Shown one piece after another: positions 50,301-64,000 of a stretch of 64,000 bases of DNA. Below the pieces are notes generated by a model. The model was given only the letters and a program-made list of their open reading frames with translations. It ran no database searches and was not told the origin of the DNA. Position numbers and translations under genes: made by a program. Source of the stretch: Neonectria sp. B-13. Taxonomy: Eukaryota > Ascomycota > Sordariomycetes > Hypocreales > Nectriaceae. How positions within the stretch are numbered: position 1 is the stretch's first letter; the number at the start of each line of letters is the position of its first letter. The DNA is taken from contig NOKP01000001.1 of assembly GCA_002682825.1 (NCBI GenBank), forward strand, positions 1,576,464-1,640,463, written 5' to 3'.

Positions 50301-53300
50301 CGACCATATCGATAGGCCGATGAGCCTGTTTTTAAGCGTCTATGTCTCGGGGCCTTGTGCGGCCTGAGTGTCCAGTTCACGGTCGTTGAAGGGGAAAATT
50401 CGGCGCGCGTCTTTGGCGAAGTTTCGAGGTGGCCTTTAGTGAACGCATGGCCCGGTGCAGTTAGAAGCGGTCCAGCGACGATCAGGCGGGTCTCGGTACC
50501 TAAGCTTACCAGCCACAGCGGCTGCATCCGCTGGCGAGGCGATCAGTCCCGGCCCCTAACATCCCTAATAATTACCTGCCAAGCTAAGCTTAAAGTGGCG
50601 CTTGTCATGACACCTTAGCCGCAACCGATCGAATCTATGACGCCGTGCCGTCTTTCCACATCGCCATTGTAACCACACCAAAAGCCAGCAAGACATCATC
50701 GTCCCTGCATCTACAATCAATCTACAAGCTCTCACCATGGCTCTTCCACTCCTCAAGTCCCTCGAGGACTGTAGCGACTACTCAAAAACGGTCGAGCCCT
50801 TCCTCCCTCAGCTCTATGCGCTGCCGAGTAAGATCTTGGAAAACATCGGCAGTCCAACCGCCCTGACTCAGCTGTACATCGAAACAAACCCGCTCATCTC
50901 AGGCTTTGCAGTGTCTGTGGCTGTGAGCTTCATTGTCCTTGTCGTCTCGGAGATCAACAGGAACTGGTCCCAGATTGACCGCCTCTGGAGCCTGCTCCCC
51001 AATCTCTACATCGTCCATCTAGCTGTTTGGGCTCGCCTTGCTGGTGTGCCGCACGTTCGCATTGATCTAATTGCCCTCTTCAGCACCCTATGGAGCGTAA
51101 GATCCCCCACGGCCATGCCTGCTCTTAGTTTCTGACAGCCTACCTACAGTGCCGATTGACCTTTAATTATTGGCGTAAGGGTGGGTATAATGTTGGATCT
51201 GAGGATTATAGGTGGTAAGTTGCGGCGCCCGACCCTTTCGGGACACCTCGCTTATCGTTTGCAGGGAAATAGTCAAGGGCTATGTACCCGGCTTTGTCTT
51301 CTTTCTTTTCAACGTTACATTCATCTCTTTTATCCAGAGTGTCCTGCTCTTTGCTATTTCGGGTGTCCCCGCCTACGCCATTCTACTCTCGACCCAGTTC
51401 GAGAGCGACATCACAGTAGCAGATGTCTTCTACTTTTCCGTGGAGGTTGCTCTGGTTGTCAGCGAGTTTATCAGCGACGGCCAGCAGTGGAGTGAGTGAC
51501 CGCATTACTATGGCCCTTGATGTGTATTGGCTAACCCGGGGAAGCCTTCCAAACCGCGAAGCATCAATACCTTAAGGATGCCCAACTGCCCGATGGCTTC
51601 AATCAAGCCGACCTTGATAGAGGTTTCTTGACCACGGGGATGTGGGCATACAGCAGGCACCCCAACTTCTTCGCCGAGCAGACGATCTGGTTTATCCTCT
51701 ACCAGTGGAGCTGCTTCGCAACGAACAATCTTTATAGCTGGACCTTTGCTGGCTCGGGCTTTTTGATCTTGCTCTTCCAGGGCTCGACTTGGCTAACTGA
51801 GCTGATTACTGCCGGAAAGTATCCTGAGTACTCGGCATACCAGAAGCAGGTTGCCATGTTTTTCCCGACTTCCCTTTCGGGATACAAGACCCCGGTCCAA
51901 TTGCCAAAGATCATCAGGACGAGCGAGCTGGCCAAGCTTCAGCAGCAGAAGGAGACGAAGAAACAGAAGTAGGTTTATTCCTACTAAGCATAAGCATCCG
52001 ACATGCTAGTGGCGTCAGGTGAAAACTGGTGTTTTTCGTAGGTAGAATGGAAGGGTGCCTAGTGCTAGGGGCGGCGTTTGAAGGAGGGGCGACAGTTAGA
52101 TGCTGAACATTCTGCATTTGAAGTCTTGGCATAATCTAGAAGTCTATGGCGTCTATTCTCTTTCAAGCACCCAGTCTAAGGTCGCTCAGTTTATCAGCGT
52201 AAAAGGATGGAACGGCAATGGGGTCATCCTTCTCCCAGTCTGCCTTTTGGTTCACGCCCGTCGAGACGTGCAAAGTCCCGCCAAGCTTTCCCTCAACGCC
52301 GAATTTGATGTCTGTGTTAAGTCGGTCGCCGATCATGCAAGTCCGGGCCCTATCCAGTTGGAACTTCCCCTCAACTGCATCCATCATGGCCTGGCTGGGC
52401 TTACCCAGTGCCAGGGGCTGCTGGCCGGAGGCGTAGATCAGAGGAACATGGACGGATCCGGCGCCAAGGAAAAAGTCGTGGTGCATGGGCAGGGTAGAGT
52501 CGGCGTTGGTGGCGAGAAACAGAGCTCCGCGCTTCAGGTAATGCATGCCCACGGCAAGCTTGAGATAGTTGATGTGGAAGTCGAGGCCACACAGGACGAC
52601 GCCAACGTCGTCATCTAGCATAGAGCCGTCGGCGATGGCCTTGAAGTCCTCCGGAGTGATGTCGCGGCGGTAGGTTGGGTCGGTGCCTCCGATGTATGGG
52701 ATGCCCTCGGATTCGAGCTCCTTCTCGATGCCCGTCTCGCCGATGATGTAGACCTTGTTCTTGCCCTCAGGGAGCTTGAGGATGCGGGAGATGTAGATGG
52801 CGGCTGAGTAACTGGAGCCGAAGATGTCGTCGACCTCACTGGGGATTCCCAGGCCGGTGAGCTTCTTGAGGTACTCTTTGCGGGACTTAGTTGAATTGTT
52901 GGTCACGAAGACAGTTCTCTTTCCTGTAAGGGGTTGTGAGCAATCGTTCTGTAGTGTCGTTGGGTTCACTCAACCTTTTGACCTCAGGAGGGCGATGGTT
53001 TCGGGGACTCCCTCAAATACGTGGTCACCCGACCAAAGGACACCTGCGTTTTTAGTCTCAGGCCTATCTCCGGGTTCCAGCCCACATACCATCGCAATCG
53101 AAGAGAAATGTCTATCGTAGGTGTGAGCGTTTGGGTCCTCTGACTGCTGACGTCTAAATCACTCACGTCGAACTTGTCGATGAACTCGTTAATCGCGGCA
53201 GGGTCGCCGGTAAGGTACTTCGGTGCTATAGACATTATGAGGGAGTTGAGTCAGACAATCGTGTCTATGGATCAATAGTACTGATAGTGAAGGTGTGTGA

Positions 53301-56300
53301 TGAGAGTCAACCTTTGGGGTTTCCTTCGGTGAGATTGTTAAGCTTAGTCATTGGTGTGGTTCTCAGTTTCTAAATTCTGATGGTGATGACAATAGCAAGT
53401 TCGCCTCTCTAAAACACCAAGTATGTTACAAACTAAAGACCGATGGCCAACACAGCTAAGCATGTGTCACGGACCAAAGTAACGAGTTCTAGAATATGCA
53501 TCGAGCTATAACAATAATATCGTCACTTCCAGCCCGCTGGTGTAGGGTAAAAGACGGTCCAAATACGGTACTGTGGCGGCATGTCACCCTGATGACATCA
53601 CTTTGGTTGGACCCAGTAGTTGACTTTAACAGCACGTAAAACATCAGAAAAAGCAAATCTTGCATTGCGGTGGCATGTGAGTGCAGATCCTCACGGCCAG
53701 CTGTCCGGCATTATGTTCACCAAATTTTTTTTCCGATGGCGGGACATGCACCCGAAATGGTTGCCTCGTGGCGACCGCAAAACCGCAGCCGCAGATTTGG
53801 CAGAGTCAGTTCCAACGGCGCCTCTCCCATTAGCCTAAGGCTCAGGACCCGGCATGGCCGCCAACCTAACCCAACGTAGCCCCAGTTGTCAGTTGTCAGA
53901 TGTAAATTCTCACGAGCTTGCGGACGTTACATACTACTTACTGTTGCTGTTGTATCACCCGCAACCATGCAAATCGCGTCTTTGGGCGAGAATTGTCCCC
54001 CCGCTCGCCCGTACTATGCACCCTCCACCGCGACCCTCCATCAACCTCAAGATGGAAGATCTGCTCACCGAGTAAGCCCACACCGCCCGAAGATGCCCGG
54101 GTCTGGGTGGGGACTTGAAGCGTCCAAGTGTTGTTAGAAGGGTCGCGGGTGGAGTCGTTGGACCCTGAGGCTAAGGCTAAGGATGGAAGGATGGAAAGGG
54201 TGGACGGCGTGGGACGGCGTGGGACTCGTGGGAGGCGTGGGAGGCGTGGGAGGCGTCCGAAGATGCCGCTAACAAGCAGTAGTCAGTCAGGACACACCCT
54301 GAACGACCCTGAACCGCGTGCTGGCTTGCTACAATTATTAATTCTTCGGGTGTCCTCGTAGAAATCTGGGTCTGCAGCTCCGTTCTGATATCGGCACAAT
54401 CCTTGTTTAGGTTGTCTTCTTTGTGTGGACGTGGCTTTCGGAGATAGTACACAAGGTGGGCACGCGACACTTCGCCGGAGCCATAAGTACTGCTGCACCT
54501 CTCCGGACAGCCTTTCTCTTCTCCCTCCTCACGCCAAACAAAATTCTCTCCCTTCACTTCCCATTCCTCTTCGCCTTTCAATCCTCACTTCCACTCCTCC
54601 CCAACAACGTCTGAAGCGAACACGCTTGACATAACCCGGCCCCACCATCTAATCTCCTTATCCTTCTCCTCCCAAACTCAACATGGACTCCCCCATCACC
54701 AACCAAGTCGACTCGACTACCCAGTCGCCAATCTCCAGCACAGCCAGCTTCTTCTCCAGCACCGCCATTAGCAGGTCGTCGACCGCGGAGACCACCCCCG
54801 CGACAACCCCAGGTCTGAGGTCCGAAGACGACCCCTGCGACACTTGCAAGATTGGCTCCAAGCCTCTCCCTGCTCTCCAGCGAGAATTCCCCAAGCCGGC
54901 CCAGGATGTCGACGTCAAGTCCCTGCTGGAGCGCCCGCCAGGTCGCTGGACTATCCAGGGTCAGATGGTGGCCAACCAGCACCGAGTTGCGACCAAGCTC
55001 AACGAAGAGGAGTTGAAGGCGAGGCGACAGCAAGACCTCGAGACCGCAAAGAAGGATCTTCTCGCTCTCCATGGCGACTTTCGCTTGCCCGATCAGAAGT
55101 TCCGGGGCATCTAGACCTTTGATCTCTTCAGCTCCTTTACCGAACTGCGGTCTGGGGCTGCGTATCCTGACTTAAGCGGGCGCATTGAAAAGTTGCAGGT
55201 TATACCCATTGGTGTATAGATAATGAGTCTACGATTGAACGAGGGACCGATAACGGGAGCCATTCACCACATGGCTGCGGGGGGAAACTGAGAAATGACT
55301 GGTACCATGGACGGAAGAGAGCTAAAGGGAACGAGCCGAGTATTGCCAATTTGTACGCTGCATAGTAGATAGCCCATGGAACCATATGATTGCCTCAAGC
55401 AAGGTCCGCAACAGACAAGACCCTGCCTCCAAGAGTGAAACCGTACGAAACGGCCGCGAGAAAGGTCGTGAGGTTGATCAAAGAAGAAATTCCGTGAAGT
55501 ATGCCGAACTTCTTGTTCAGGACCTTCATCTCATCCGAGTGAGGGCCCTCCGAATACCAATCCTTCCCATCTCGCTTGGCTAGAGACGTATTAGCATTTA
55601 CCGCATTTCACAACGTAGAGCTCTTGAGCATACCCTGGCCCCGTCGAACTTTCATCGTGTTGGTCGTCGCAGGAAGGAGGATGGCGAGGTTGACAAGGCC
55701 GGTCAAGAACATTGTTGCAATGGGCAGTAGTGAGTGCCACCGGGCAAAGTCACTCAGCAGCCCAGGGATGCCGGAAGAGAGGCCAATCAACGAGTTGCCG
55801 GGAAACGTCAATGCGAGGACAACAGGCAAAGCCGTCTGGATTCCGAAGTAAATGGGGAAGAGCTTCTGCTGAATAGCCGAGAAAGCCGGGCGGTCAACCG
55901 TCTTGAACATGACGATGCCATTGATGAAGGTCTAGCAAATCGTGAGCGAGTGGTCAATGCGCCGAAGTCAGTTGAAAGAGCTGGCTCTTACATGGAAGAA
56001 CGACGTTCCCAGAAGGGTTCCGTAGCTGCAAGATAGTAAGCAATTGTCTCAGCATGTACTGCATTGCATGCTGCGGGCGCTCACGAGATGATGTGGTACG
56101 GAGCCACCGAGAAAACAACTGCGCTCACTGTGTTCGCCATTGTGTTGCCGTGCCACAGTTCAATGAGGATTAAAAGGGAGCAAAGAAGATCAGTGCAACG
56201 GATGATGAATTGATCGCTTTCGACAAAGTGGAGGAGTCGCATCCGAGGCAAACAGGTGACGTCGGACATATCTCCAGCTCTCAGGTCACATGACTTCGTG

Positions 56301-59300
56301 GCTTGGACGCGTCCCTTGGCACAGACACATCTCACGCCCGCAGCTATGGGGGCCTTCTGCCTAATCGAGGACTAGGATTCATCATGAGAATACGACCGCG
56401 GTTGGAATCCATTTAAAACGCCAGACTCCCAAAAACGAAGAGATTACTGATTTCATTTCTTGGCCGTCACACCACCCCTTACAATCTTTTCTCACGACGA
56501 ACCAACATGGCTGAGAAGGAAGCGACCGTGTTCATCCTGGACCTGGGCTCGTCCATGGCCCAGAACCACAGTGGCAGATCCGACTCCGACCTTGACTGGA
56601 GCATGCAGTATGTGTGGGACAAGGTTACCGATCTTGTCGCTGCAAGCCGCAAGACGCTCTGCGTCGGAGTATTGGGGCTGAGAACCGACGAGACCAATAA
56701 CACGCTGCAAGAGGATGAGGGATACGAAAACATCTCGGTGCTGCAAGAGCTAGGGCCCATGACTATGACCTCCTTGAGAGAATTGCAGGCACAGATCAAA
56801 CCAAGTGGCACAGAATCTGGCGATGCCATCTCCGCTATCGTTGTGGCCGTGGATATGATCGACACCTTCACCAAGAAGCTCAAGTGGAATCGCAAAATCG
56901 TCCTCATTACTGATGGCCAGGGCCTAATCGACGGCGATGATATCAGCGACATTTCTAAGAAGATGAACGACTCAAATATTCAATTGACCATCTTGTAAGC
57001 AGGTTTCTGTTGCCACGACTGGGCTCTACTGACAACGCATAGGGGTGTGGATTTTGATGACCCTGAGTATGGCTTTAAGGAGGAGGACAAATCTTCCGTC
57101 AAGGTTAGAATATTGATGACTACGTCTACTATCCACGGCATTGACCGCGTTTCTAGGCCGACAATGAGAAGATTCTCAGGTCGCTGGTCGACGACTGCCA
57201 GAATGGTGTCTTCGCGTCCATCGTGGAAGCAATCGACGAAATCGGCACTCCGCGCGTCAAGTCTGTGAAGCCTTACAAGACCTTTGATGGCGCGCTTACG
57301 CTTGGAGATCCGGAGAAGTTTCCCGCTGCAATGAAAATCAATGTTGAGAGGTATTTCAAGACTCATCTTGCCCGACCCCTTGCCGCTACCACCGTGGTCG
57401 TCAAGTCCGAACAAGGCGTGGGATCTCAGTCTACTCAAACGATGGAAGGCGAAGAGATGGAAGGTGTTGAATTCTCCGCCGTAAAGCAAGCTCGATCATA
57501 CAAGGTCAATGACCCCGATGCTCCCGGTGGCAAGCGGGACGTCGAATTCGAGGCCCTTGCGAAGGGATTCGAGTATGGCCGGACGGCTGTGCACATTAGT
57601 GAGTCGGAACACAACATTACTAAGATTGAAACCCACAAGAGCTTTTCGATCATTGGGTTTATCCCATGGGCAAAGGTAGGCTATACCATTCTCACTCCTA
57701 GAAATTGTACTAATACTGTTTAGTACGAGCCGTTTCTCAACATGGGCGAGGTTTGTGTTACCGTAGCCCGGAAAGCCGATGCCAAATCAGAAGTTGCCTT
57801 GTCATCGCTGATTTGGGCACTCTCCGAGCTTGAGTCATATGCGGTAGCTCGAATTGTCCCTAAGGATGATAAAGACCCTCAACTGGTGTTGCTATCACCC
57901 AACATCGAACCGGATCTAGAGTGCTTGTTTGATGTTCCGTTACCATTCGCGGAAGACATTCGGAGTTATCAGTTTCCTCCTCTAGACCGGGTCATCACTG
58001 TCACTGGCCAGACGCTTACCAAGCATCGTTTCCTACCGACGGACGAACTCAACGACGCCATGAGTGACTATGTAGACGCTATGGACCTTTCGACATACGG
58101 GATTGACGACGAAGGGTATGCTGCAGCGCACCCCGATGGTGACTCTCGCTGACCTCGTGATTAGAAACCCTTCGGAATACGTCCCCATCGACGACACATA
58201 CAACCCAGCGATCCATCGCATCAACCACGCGGTGAAGTCACGGGCAATCCATCCCGAGAAGCCTATCGCCGACACGCCGTCTATTCTGCTGCGCTTTGCA
58301 TCTCCGCCAGAGGATTTGATAGAGAAAGTCCAGAGCAAATTAGATGCTTTGGTTGAAGCGGCCGAGGTCAAGAAGGGTGAGTCTCTAAGACATGAGTAAC
58401 GAACAAAACTGACAAGATGAAGTACCCCCGAAAGCCAAGGGGAAACGTACGAGGGACGCAGTCAAGCCTATTTCCGGCCTTGACGTGGATGCCCTTCTTG
58501 GCGAAGAGGAGAAGGGAAACATCGATCCTGATAACGCAGTACCTAGCTTCAAGCAGGCTCTGGCCGTAACTGAAGACCTCTCAGAGATTGAGGAGGCGAC
58601 CAAGCAGATGGGCGCCATCACCAACACATTAATCACAGACAGCTTTGGGGATAGCAAATATGCCCGTGCGGTTGAGTGTCTGGCCGTAATGCGGGAGGAG
58701 CTCATCAATCTGGAGGAGCCAGGGTTGTACAATGCGTTTGTGCGAGGCATGAAGAAGCAGCTGCTTTCTGGGGCCCTTGGCGGTGACAGGCGAGACTTTT
58801 GGTTCAAAATGAGGTGGACAAGGATGGGCCTGATTGACAAGAAGCAGTCAGAGGTGTCTGATGTCACGCCTGAAGAGGCTGAAGAGGTGAGTACCCAGTT
58901 CAGTGCATCCGTGAATCGCTACAATGCTAACACGCAAGCAGTTCTACAAGTCGAGGTAGTTAGAGAGTGTATCTTAGAGAGTGTATCATGCCATGTATTT
59001 CTACGATGTTTGTACTTAGGGGGTTCAAACGGGGTCATGTTCGTCACTGTGTTACCTTAACGTGCCCCTTGCCAACAAACGGCTTGTTGCTGAGTGATTG
59101 CGTTGACAAATCCCAACCCTTGCAAATACGAATGCACTTGATTTGGCAATTTGTTTACAATAGGCTGAGGCGACTTTGATTTTATCGCCAACGCCGACTC
59201 ACCGAGTTTGACGAATCAAGGAGCCTGTTACAGGTGTTTGTCTTACACCAGCTGCACGTCCTAATCGCGCCTAAGCTGCCTGCAGCTTTGGTAGCGCATA

Positions 59301-62300
59301 CCTGCCTGCCCGCCTGCACCTCCTTCCTCACCTTACATCCCAACCTAAGCCCAAATCTCAGAGGCAAACAAACAGCAATTTTCCTTGTTGCATCTAACAA
59401 CTCTACTACACCATCCCGACGCGTTACCAACACACCGCTCCATCGACTAGCTTTCACTTCGGCATGTCTCTTGAAGAACGCTTGGAGAAGTTACAGGACC
59501 TCCTGGGCCAGGGAGTAAGCCTAGTTGACCACCCCGAGGAGGACATGGAACAGCCGAAGGGGGTGGGCCAAATGGAAACGAAACCTGATTTTGACTCGCA
59601 CACTCCAGCGTACCCAGAAGACATGATTATCCAACATCCCTTTGATCTTGGTCACCAGTCCTCGGGACGCTCAGAGTCTGATGAAGTGCAAGACCGAGAG
59701 CGAGTCGTGCGACGCGAGAAAGCTTTCGACCGGTCGGGCTTTCGTGTTGGTAAACCGCTTGACAAGAGCGCAGTTTTTTGTCCCTTGAAGGTGATGGTCA
59801 CATATCCGGAGCGCTTTATTGGGAAAGCAAACAGACCTCTGGTAAGCGTCAACCTTGGAGGGGATAGTATTCTAGCCACTGACGATCCAACAGGCGAAAC
59901 CCTTCTTTACACGGATTTTGAAGGATCGAATCTGGGATTTGTAGGACAGACTGTTCATATCGGGTGCTTGATACTAACTACCTCAGCTTTTATCTGCACG
60001 ACCCTAAGGAACCAGCACGGGACCCATACCTCTTAGTACCAACGGCGCAATTCGAAGCATTCCTGGATGAAGTCAACGCCGAGCTCGGTATTTCTCTCAG
60101 AATCCCGAAAGGCGTCAACGAAGACAAGTTTGCCATCAATTTTGGCGAAGGAGGCACGCCACAGCCACGTTACCTCAGACGATCTGAGGAAGAGACAGCA
60201 CTGGAAATTAGACCCTGGCCTAAGATCGACGCAAGTGATATTTCTCGCTTCAACTCTGCTACAGCGGCGAAGAAAGATTCCTGGAGAAACAAGATGAAGC
60301 TGGTCAAGGCCGGTCTCACTGCGGACAAGGGCAACAACGAAAAAGCCGCTCGAAAGAAACGTGATCGACAAAAGATGCTCGTTGACACGCAAGAGTATCT
60401 TGGTCTAAGAAGCACCTCGGCGGATCTAGATGTGGTCTTTATCTGCGTGGATGTCGAGGCGATTGAAAGGCCGCCAAATCCCATCTCAGAAATCGGGTTT
60501 GCGATTCTCGACACAAAGGACATTCGCAATGTCAGTCCTGGCCCATGCGGTCAAAACTGGTGGACTTCCATCAAATGCCATCATCTCAGAGTCTGGGAAT
60601 ATGCGGGACTGAGAAATCACCAATTTGTGCACGGATGTCCGGATTTGTTCGACTTTGGGTAAGGGATATGCTCTGGAAACTTGTAGACTTGGACACTAAT
60701 ATGACCCAGTGAAAGTACATTCCCACGGAAAGCCCATGTCCGAAGGGAGATTATGTCGATTCTTACGCCATACATTAACGCTTCTCGAAACATTGTCATG
60801 GTCGGCCATGACATCTATCAGGACATTCGATATCTCTCAACGCTTGGTGTGAACCTGCTCAGCCTGAACTGTCTCGTCGGGCAGGTCGACACCAAGGACA
60901 TCCACCAGGCGTGGCGGGATGAGACAAATGGAAGGGGCTTGAGCAAAATACTCTTTGAACTGGAGATCCCAAACAAGAACCTTCACAACGCAGGAAACGA
61001 CGCCTACTATACAGTCTGCGTCATGTTGGGAGTTGCTCTGGAACAGATGCGGGAGCACGAGGCCAAGCTCAATAAGGAAAAAGGCGATCCCGCGCAGTAG
61101 AATTAGCAGTCGTTGGGAAGGAGTGGAATGGCGAGAAGAGAGCGGGCACATGCCCTGTTTTCATGTATAATACAACTTTCAGCCAAGATAGCTCTACAGC
61201 GTGCTCATCCATCACCTTGCTCTTGCTCTAGGGAGCATCCGTATAAATCACAAACGCCATCGCTATAGAAACAAGTAGTGTACAGTATACACGCGGTGAG
61301 CCACACCCACGTCGCGACTCCGGCTGTTCATCTGGTGTTTTCGTACCGCCACACGTTGAGACTGACTGGGCGACGATCAGAGCGGCGGAGGCCCGAGGTG
61401 GATTGGTTGGTTATGACGTGGAGGATGTAGGATGTCAGGTCTGTTTATCCAAGAACTCCTTTGCTTCGTTGACCTTGGTCGCTAGGTAGGGACTGCCGCC
61501 TCGATCGGGGTGGTTCAGCAGCATGAGGTTTCGGTGGGCCTTGCGGACCTTGTCCTTGGTCATGGAGCGCTCACTAAAAGCATTGTTAGCATGTCGACAG
61601 GGTGGTGACGTTGTGGATGAGACCTACTTGAGTGAGAGGATGAGAGAAGCCTCCTTCTTGGTCATTTTGGCCTCGAAGCCGCCCTTGTAGAAGGCCTTAC
61701 CCATGGCACCAACGCCACCGCGCGAACGTCTCCATGCGACAAGACCAGCTCGGCCCTGCGATTCTTGTTAGAGGCCGGTAAGTGGTAGGGTAGGGCAGCG
61801 AGATGAACCTACCAGGAAGGCCGCAGCAGCAGCACCAGCGCCCCAGGCGAAAACGGAAGCCATTTTTGGTAGTCGGGATTAGTTGCGCAACACACGGAGT
61901 TGGAGGTGGTTATTGAAGATCCCGGATCTGGCTGGCATCCCGGCAAAGTTGCTGAAGTTTTCCCAGCGCCCGCCCGGCGCGGACCGGAGGCAACGGCAGA
62001 TTAGTTTCTCCGGGCTCCTATCGATTGCGGATGAGACCCACATCGGTGGGTGGCCGAACAAAAATTTCTTGAGAGGGACGTGAGAGTGCGGTATCACCAG
62101 CGGGGCCGGAAGACGAACAATTGAATCTGTTTAGGTCTTGGAGACCACCACGCAGTCAAAATGAGGTGAGCTTTGGCATGCGGCGACAGGCTGGACGGAA
62201 CTCTCGAACGCGCCGAGTGTCGGGTTTGCAGACCTTGCACTCGCTGCGGGAAAGTTGCTTTGCTCCGTCTGGAGATGCTGTCTCAATCTTCACGGACACC

Positions 62301-64000
62301 GGCTAACCAATTGCTCCAGAATCGAGACCTGTTACTTCTGCAGTCGCCCTGCATACCCCAGCAAGGGTATCACCTTTGTCCGCAACGATGCGCGAGTTTT
62401 CCGCTTCTGTCGCAGCAAATGCCACAAGAACGTACGTCTACAGACATCACAGCGGACCAAATGGCAGACCATGGATCACTAACGCTGGACCCTCTACAGT
62501 TCAAGATGAAGCGTAACCCCCGCAAGCTCAAGTGGACGAAGGCCTTCCGAAAGGCCGCGGGCAAGGAGATGACGGTCGACTCGACGCTGCAGTTCGCGGT
62601 CCGCCGCAACGAGCCCGTTCGCTACGACCGCGAGCTCATGGGCAAGACGCTCAAGGCCATGGAGCGCGTGTCCGAGATCCGCTCCCGCCGCGAGCGCGTC
62701 TTCTACAAGAAGCGCATGTCGGGCAAGAAGGAGCGCGAGCTGGCCATCGCCCGCAAGCTGGTCGCCGAGAACGAGCACCTGCTGCCCCGCCTCCGCGGCA
62801 GCGAGAAGAAGCGTCTGCGCGAGCTGGGTCTCACCGACGCCGAGATCGACGAGGTCGAGCCGGAGCGCGAGCGTGCCAAGGCCTTTGGTGGCGAGAAGAA
62901 GCGGGTTGCCATCGCCCTGGAGCACGACGAGGACGAGGACGACGACGAGGATGCTGAGCAGGACGGCATGGACGATGATGACGACGACGAACTCGATGAT
63001 GTCGACGTTGACGGCATGGAAGTGGACGCCGTCTGAAGCCGAGGGAGTCTCGGGACGTGAGGAGCTGAGAAGCCAGAGAACCAAAAATTGCACGTGTCCG
63101 GGAAGAAGGGCATTGGGGGGCGGGCGTTATGGTGTTTTGATTCGAGGCATACCACGGGCGTTGGGATATACTGGCTTCCGGTGCAGTACAATACACAGTG
63201 CAACAAGATGGAGAGAGCTTTGTGACGAAGTGAATCGGTCCGGTTCTTTCAAGGACGGGACCGAGTGGTTTTGGCAACTGGCGGCTGGTGATTGGGTGAA
63301 GCCAACCACCATCAAGTCAGTCAGCTGGCCCCCTCCCCCTCGAGGTGTCTCGGGGTGCGTCCTTTTGCGTCGTCTAGAGGCGTCCTGAGGTGTCTCAAGG
63401 TGTCTTGACGCGGGGAATCCTAGAAACACCAGGGCCGGAAGCAAAGAGATTAGTTTTGATTGCCTATAAACAGAGTTTGTATCCTTGTCCCTTGTACGTA
63501 CGTACAGTGCTCTGTGCGAACCGTGCTATCCTAACGAGGTCAGTTAGAGTGTCAGCAGGCCGAGGGCTCCGAGTCGGACCCTTTGGCCTGACTCCGTACT
63601 AATGAATTAGTCCCATTTGCTCCGTTTTCCCATGTTTTTGCACGCCAAATACCAGAGAGAGCACATCAGTAGACCAGAGCGACTCAGTAGCAAGGGAAAC
63701 GCAATCGCGTGTATGTGGTTGGACAGACAAAAAAGCCGGGGTGTGGGACAAGGGACATACATCCATTGTGATAAGCGGTTCTCGTCAGGCAGCTCACAAG
63801 ACCAAAAACGACCCCACGACACCACACACACGCACACACACTCCTCTTCGCACCGACACACGGCACACATACCAATCAGCCCTGATTCAGCGTCGACTCC
63901 GCATAGCACGCAGCTCCCAGCAACCCAACAAGTTCAGGCAAAAAAAACCCAGCTGCCAGCTTATCATTGCGCCCTGGCCGTGCATGTCTCGCTCTCTGCC

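Overview
The window is nuclear DNA from a filamentous ascomycete, most likely a Sordariomycete. Genes carry several short introns (mostly 46-80 bp) with GTRNGY donors and CTAAC/CTGAC branch sites. CT-rich leaders precede start codons, intergenic spaces are long, and the gene set (PacC, Ku80, Zn2Cys6 factor, Stb3-type Sin3-binding protein) is fungal. Most genes had to be assembled from exons by eye. All joined models below are divisible by three and read through without stops.

Layout. 0.5-17.3 kb holds a G3BP/Bre5-like NTF2-RRM RNA-binding protein, a PH-like domain protein, the kinetochore subunit Nnf1, a mitochondrial coiled-coil protein of the DUF1640/MCUR1 type, and a Puf3/Pumilio RNA-binding protein. 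17.3-25.6 kb is an 8.3 kb stretch with no gene I can support. 25.6-30.0 kb holds a small single-pass membrane protein convergent with a Zn2Cys6 transcription factor that has two complete zinc clusters. 33.3-34.6 kb holds two adjacent small secreted cysteine-rich proteins that share an unrecognised eight-cysteine module, one copy in the first and two in the second. 36.4-38.4 kb is pacC, the ambient-pH regulator; 31 copies of its core DNA site GCCAAG lie within about 2.7 kb upstream of its start. 42.8-43.9 kb is an Stb3-like protein. 47.9-63.0 kb is a dense housekeeping block: topoisomerase III, a DUF1295 membrane protein, a Pho13-type phosphatase, a small unknown protein, a TMEM205-like protein, Ku80, a Gfd2-type DEDD exonuclease, Pam18/Tim14 and Rlp24.

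How parts relate. The housekeeping block is arranged as divergent and convergent pairs with short shared promoters; Top3, Ku80 and the exonuclease all concern nucleic acid maintenance but need not be co-regulated. The most unusual signals are the eight-cysteine secreted module (with a Lys-Arg site between the two copies of the larger protein), the GCCAAG array upstream of pacC, the double zinc-cluster factor, and three UGUAUAUA sites, the motif expected for the Puf protein encoded in the same window. I found no tRNA, rRNA, CRISPR array or intact transposon.
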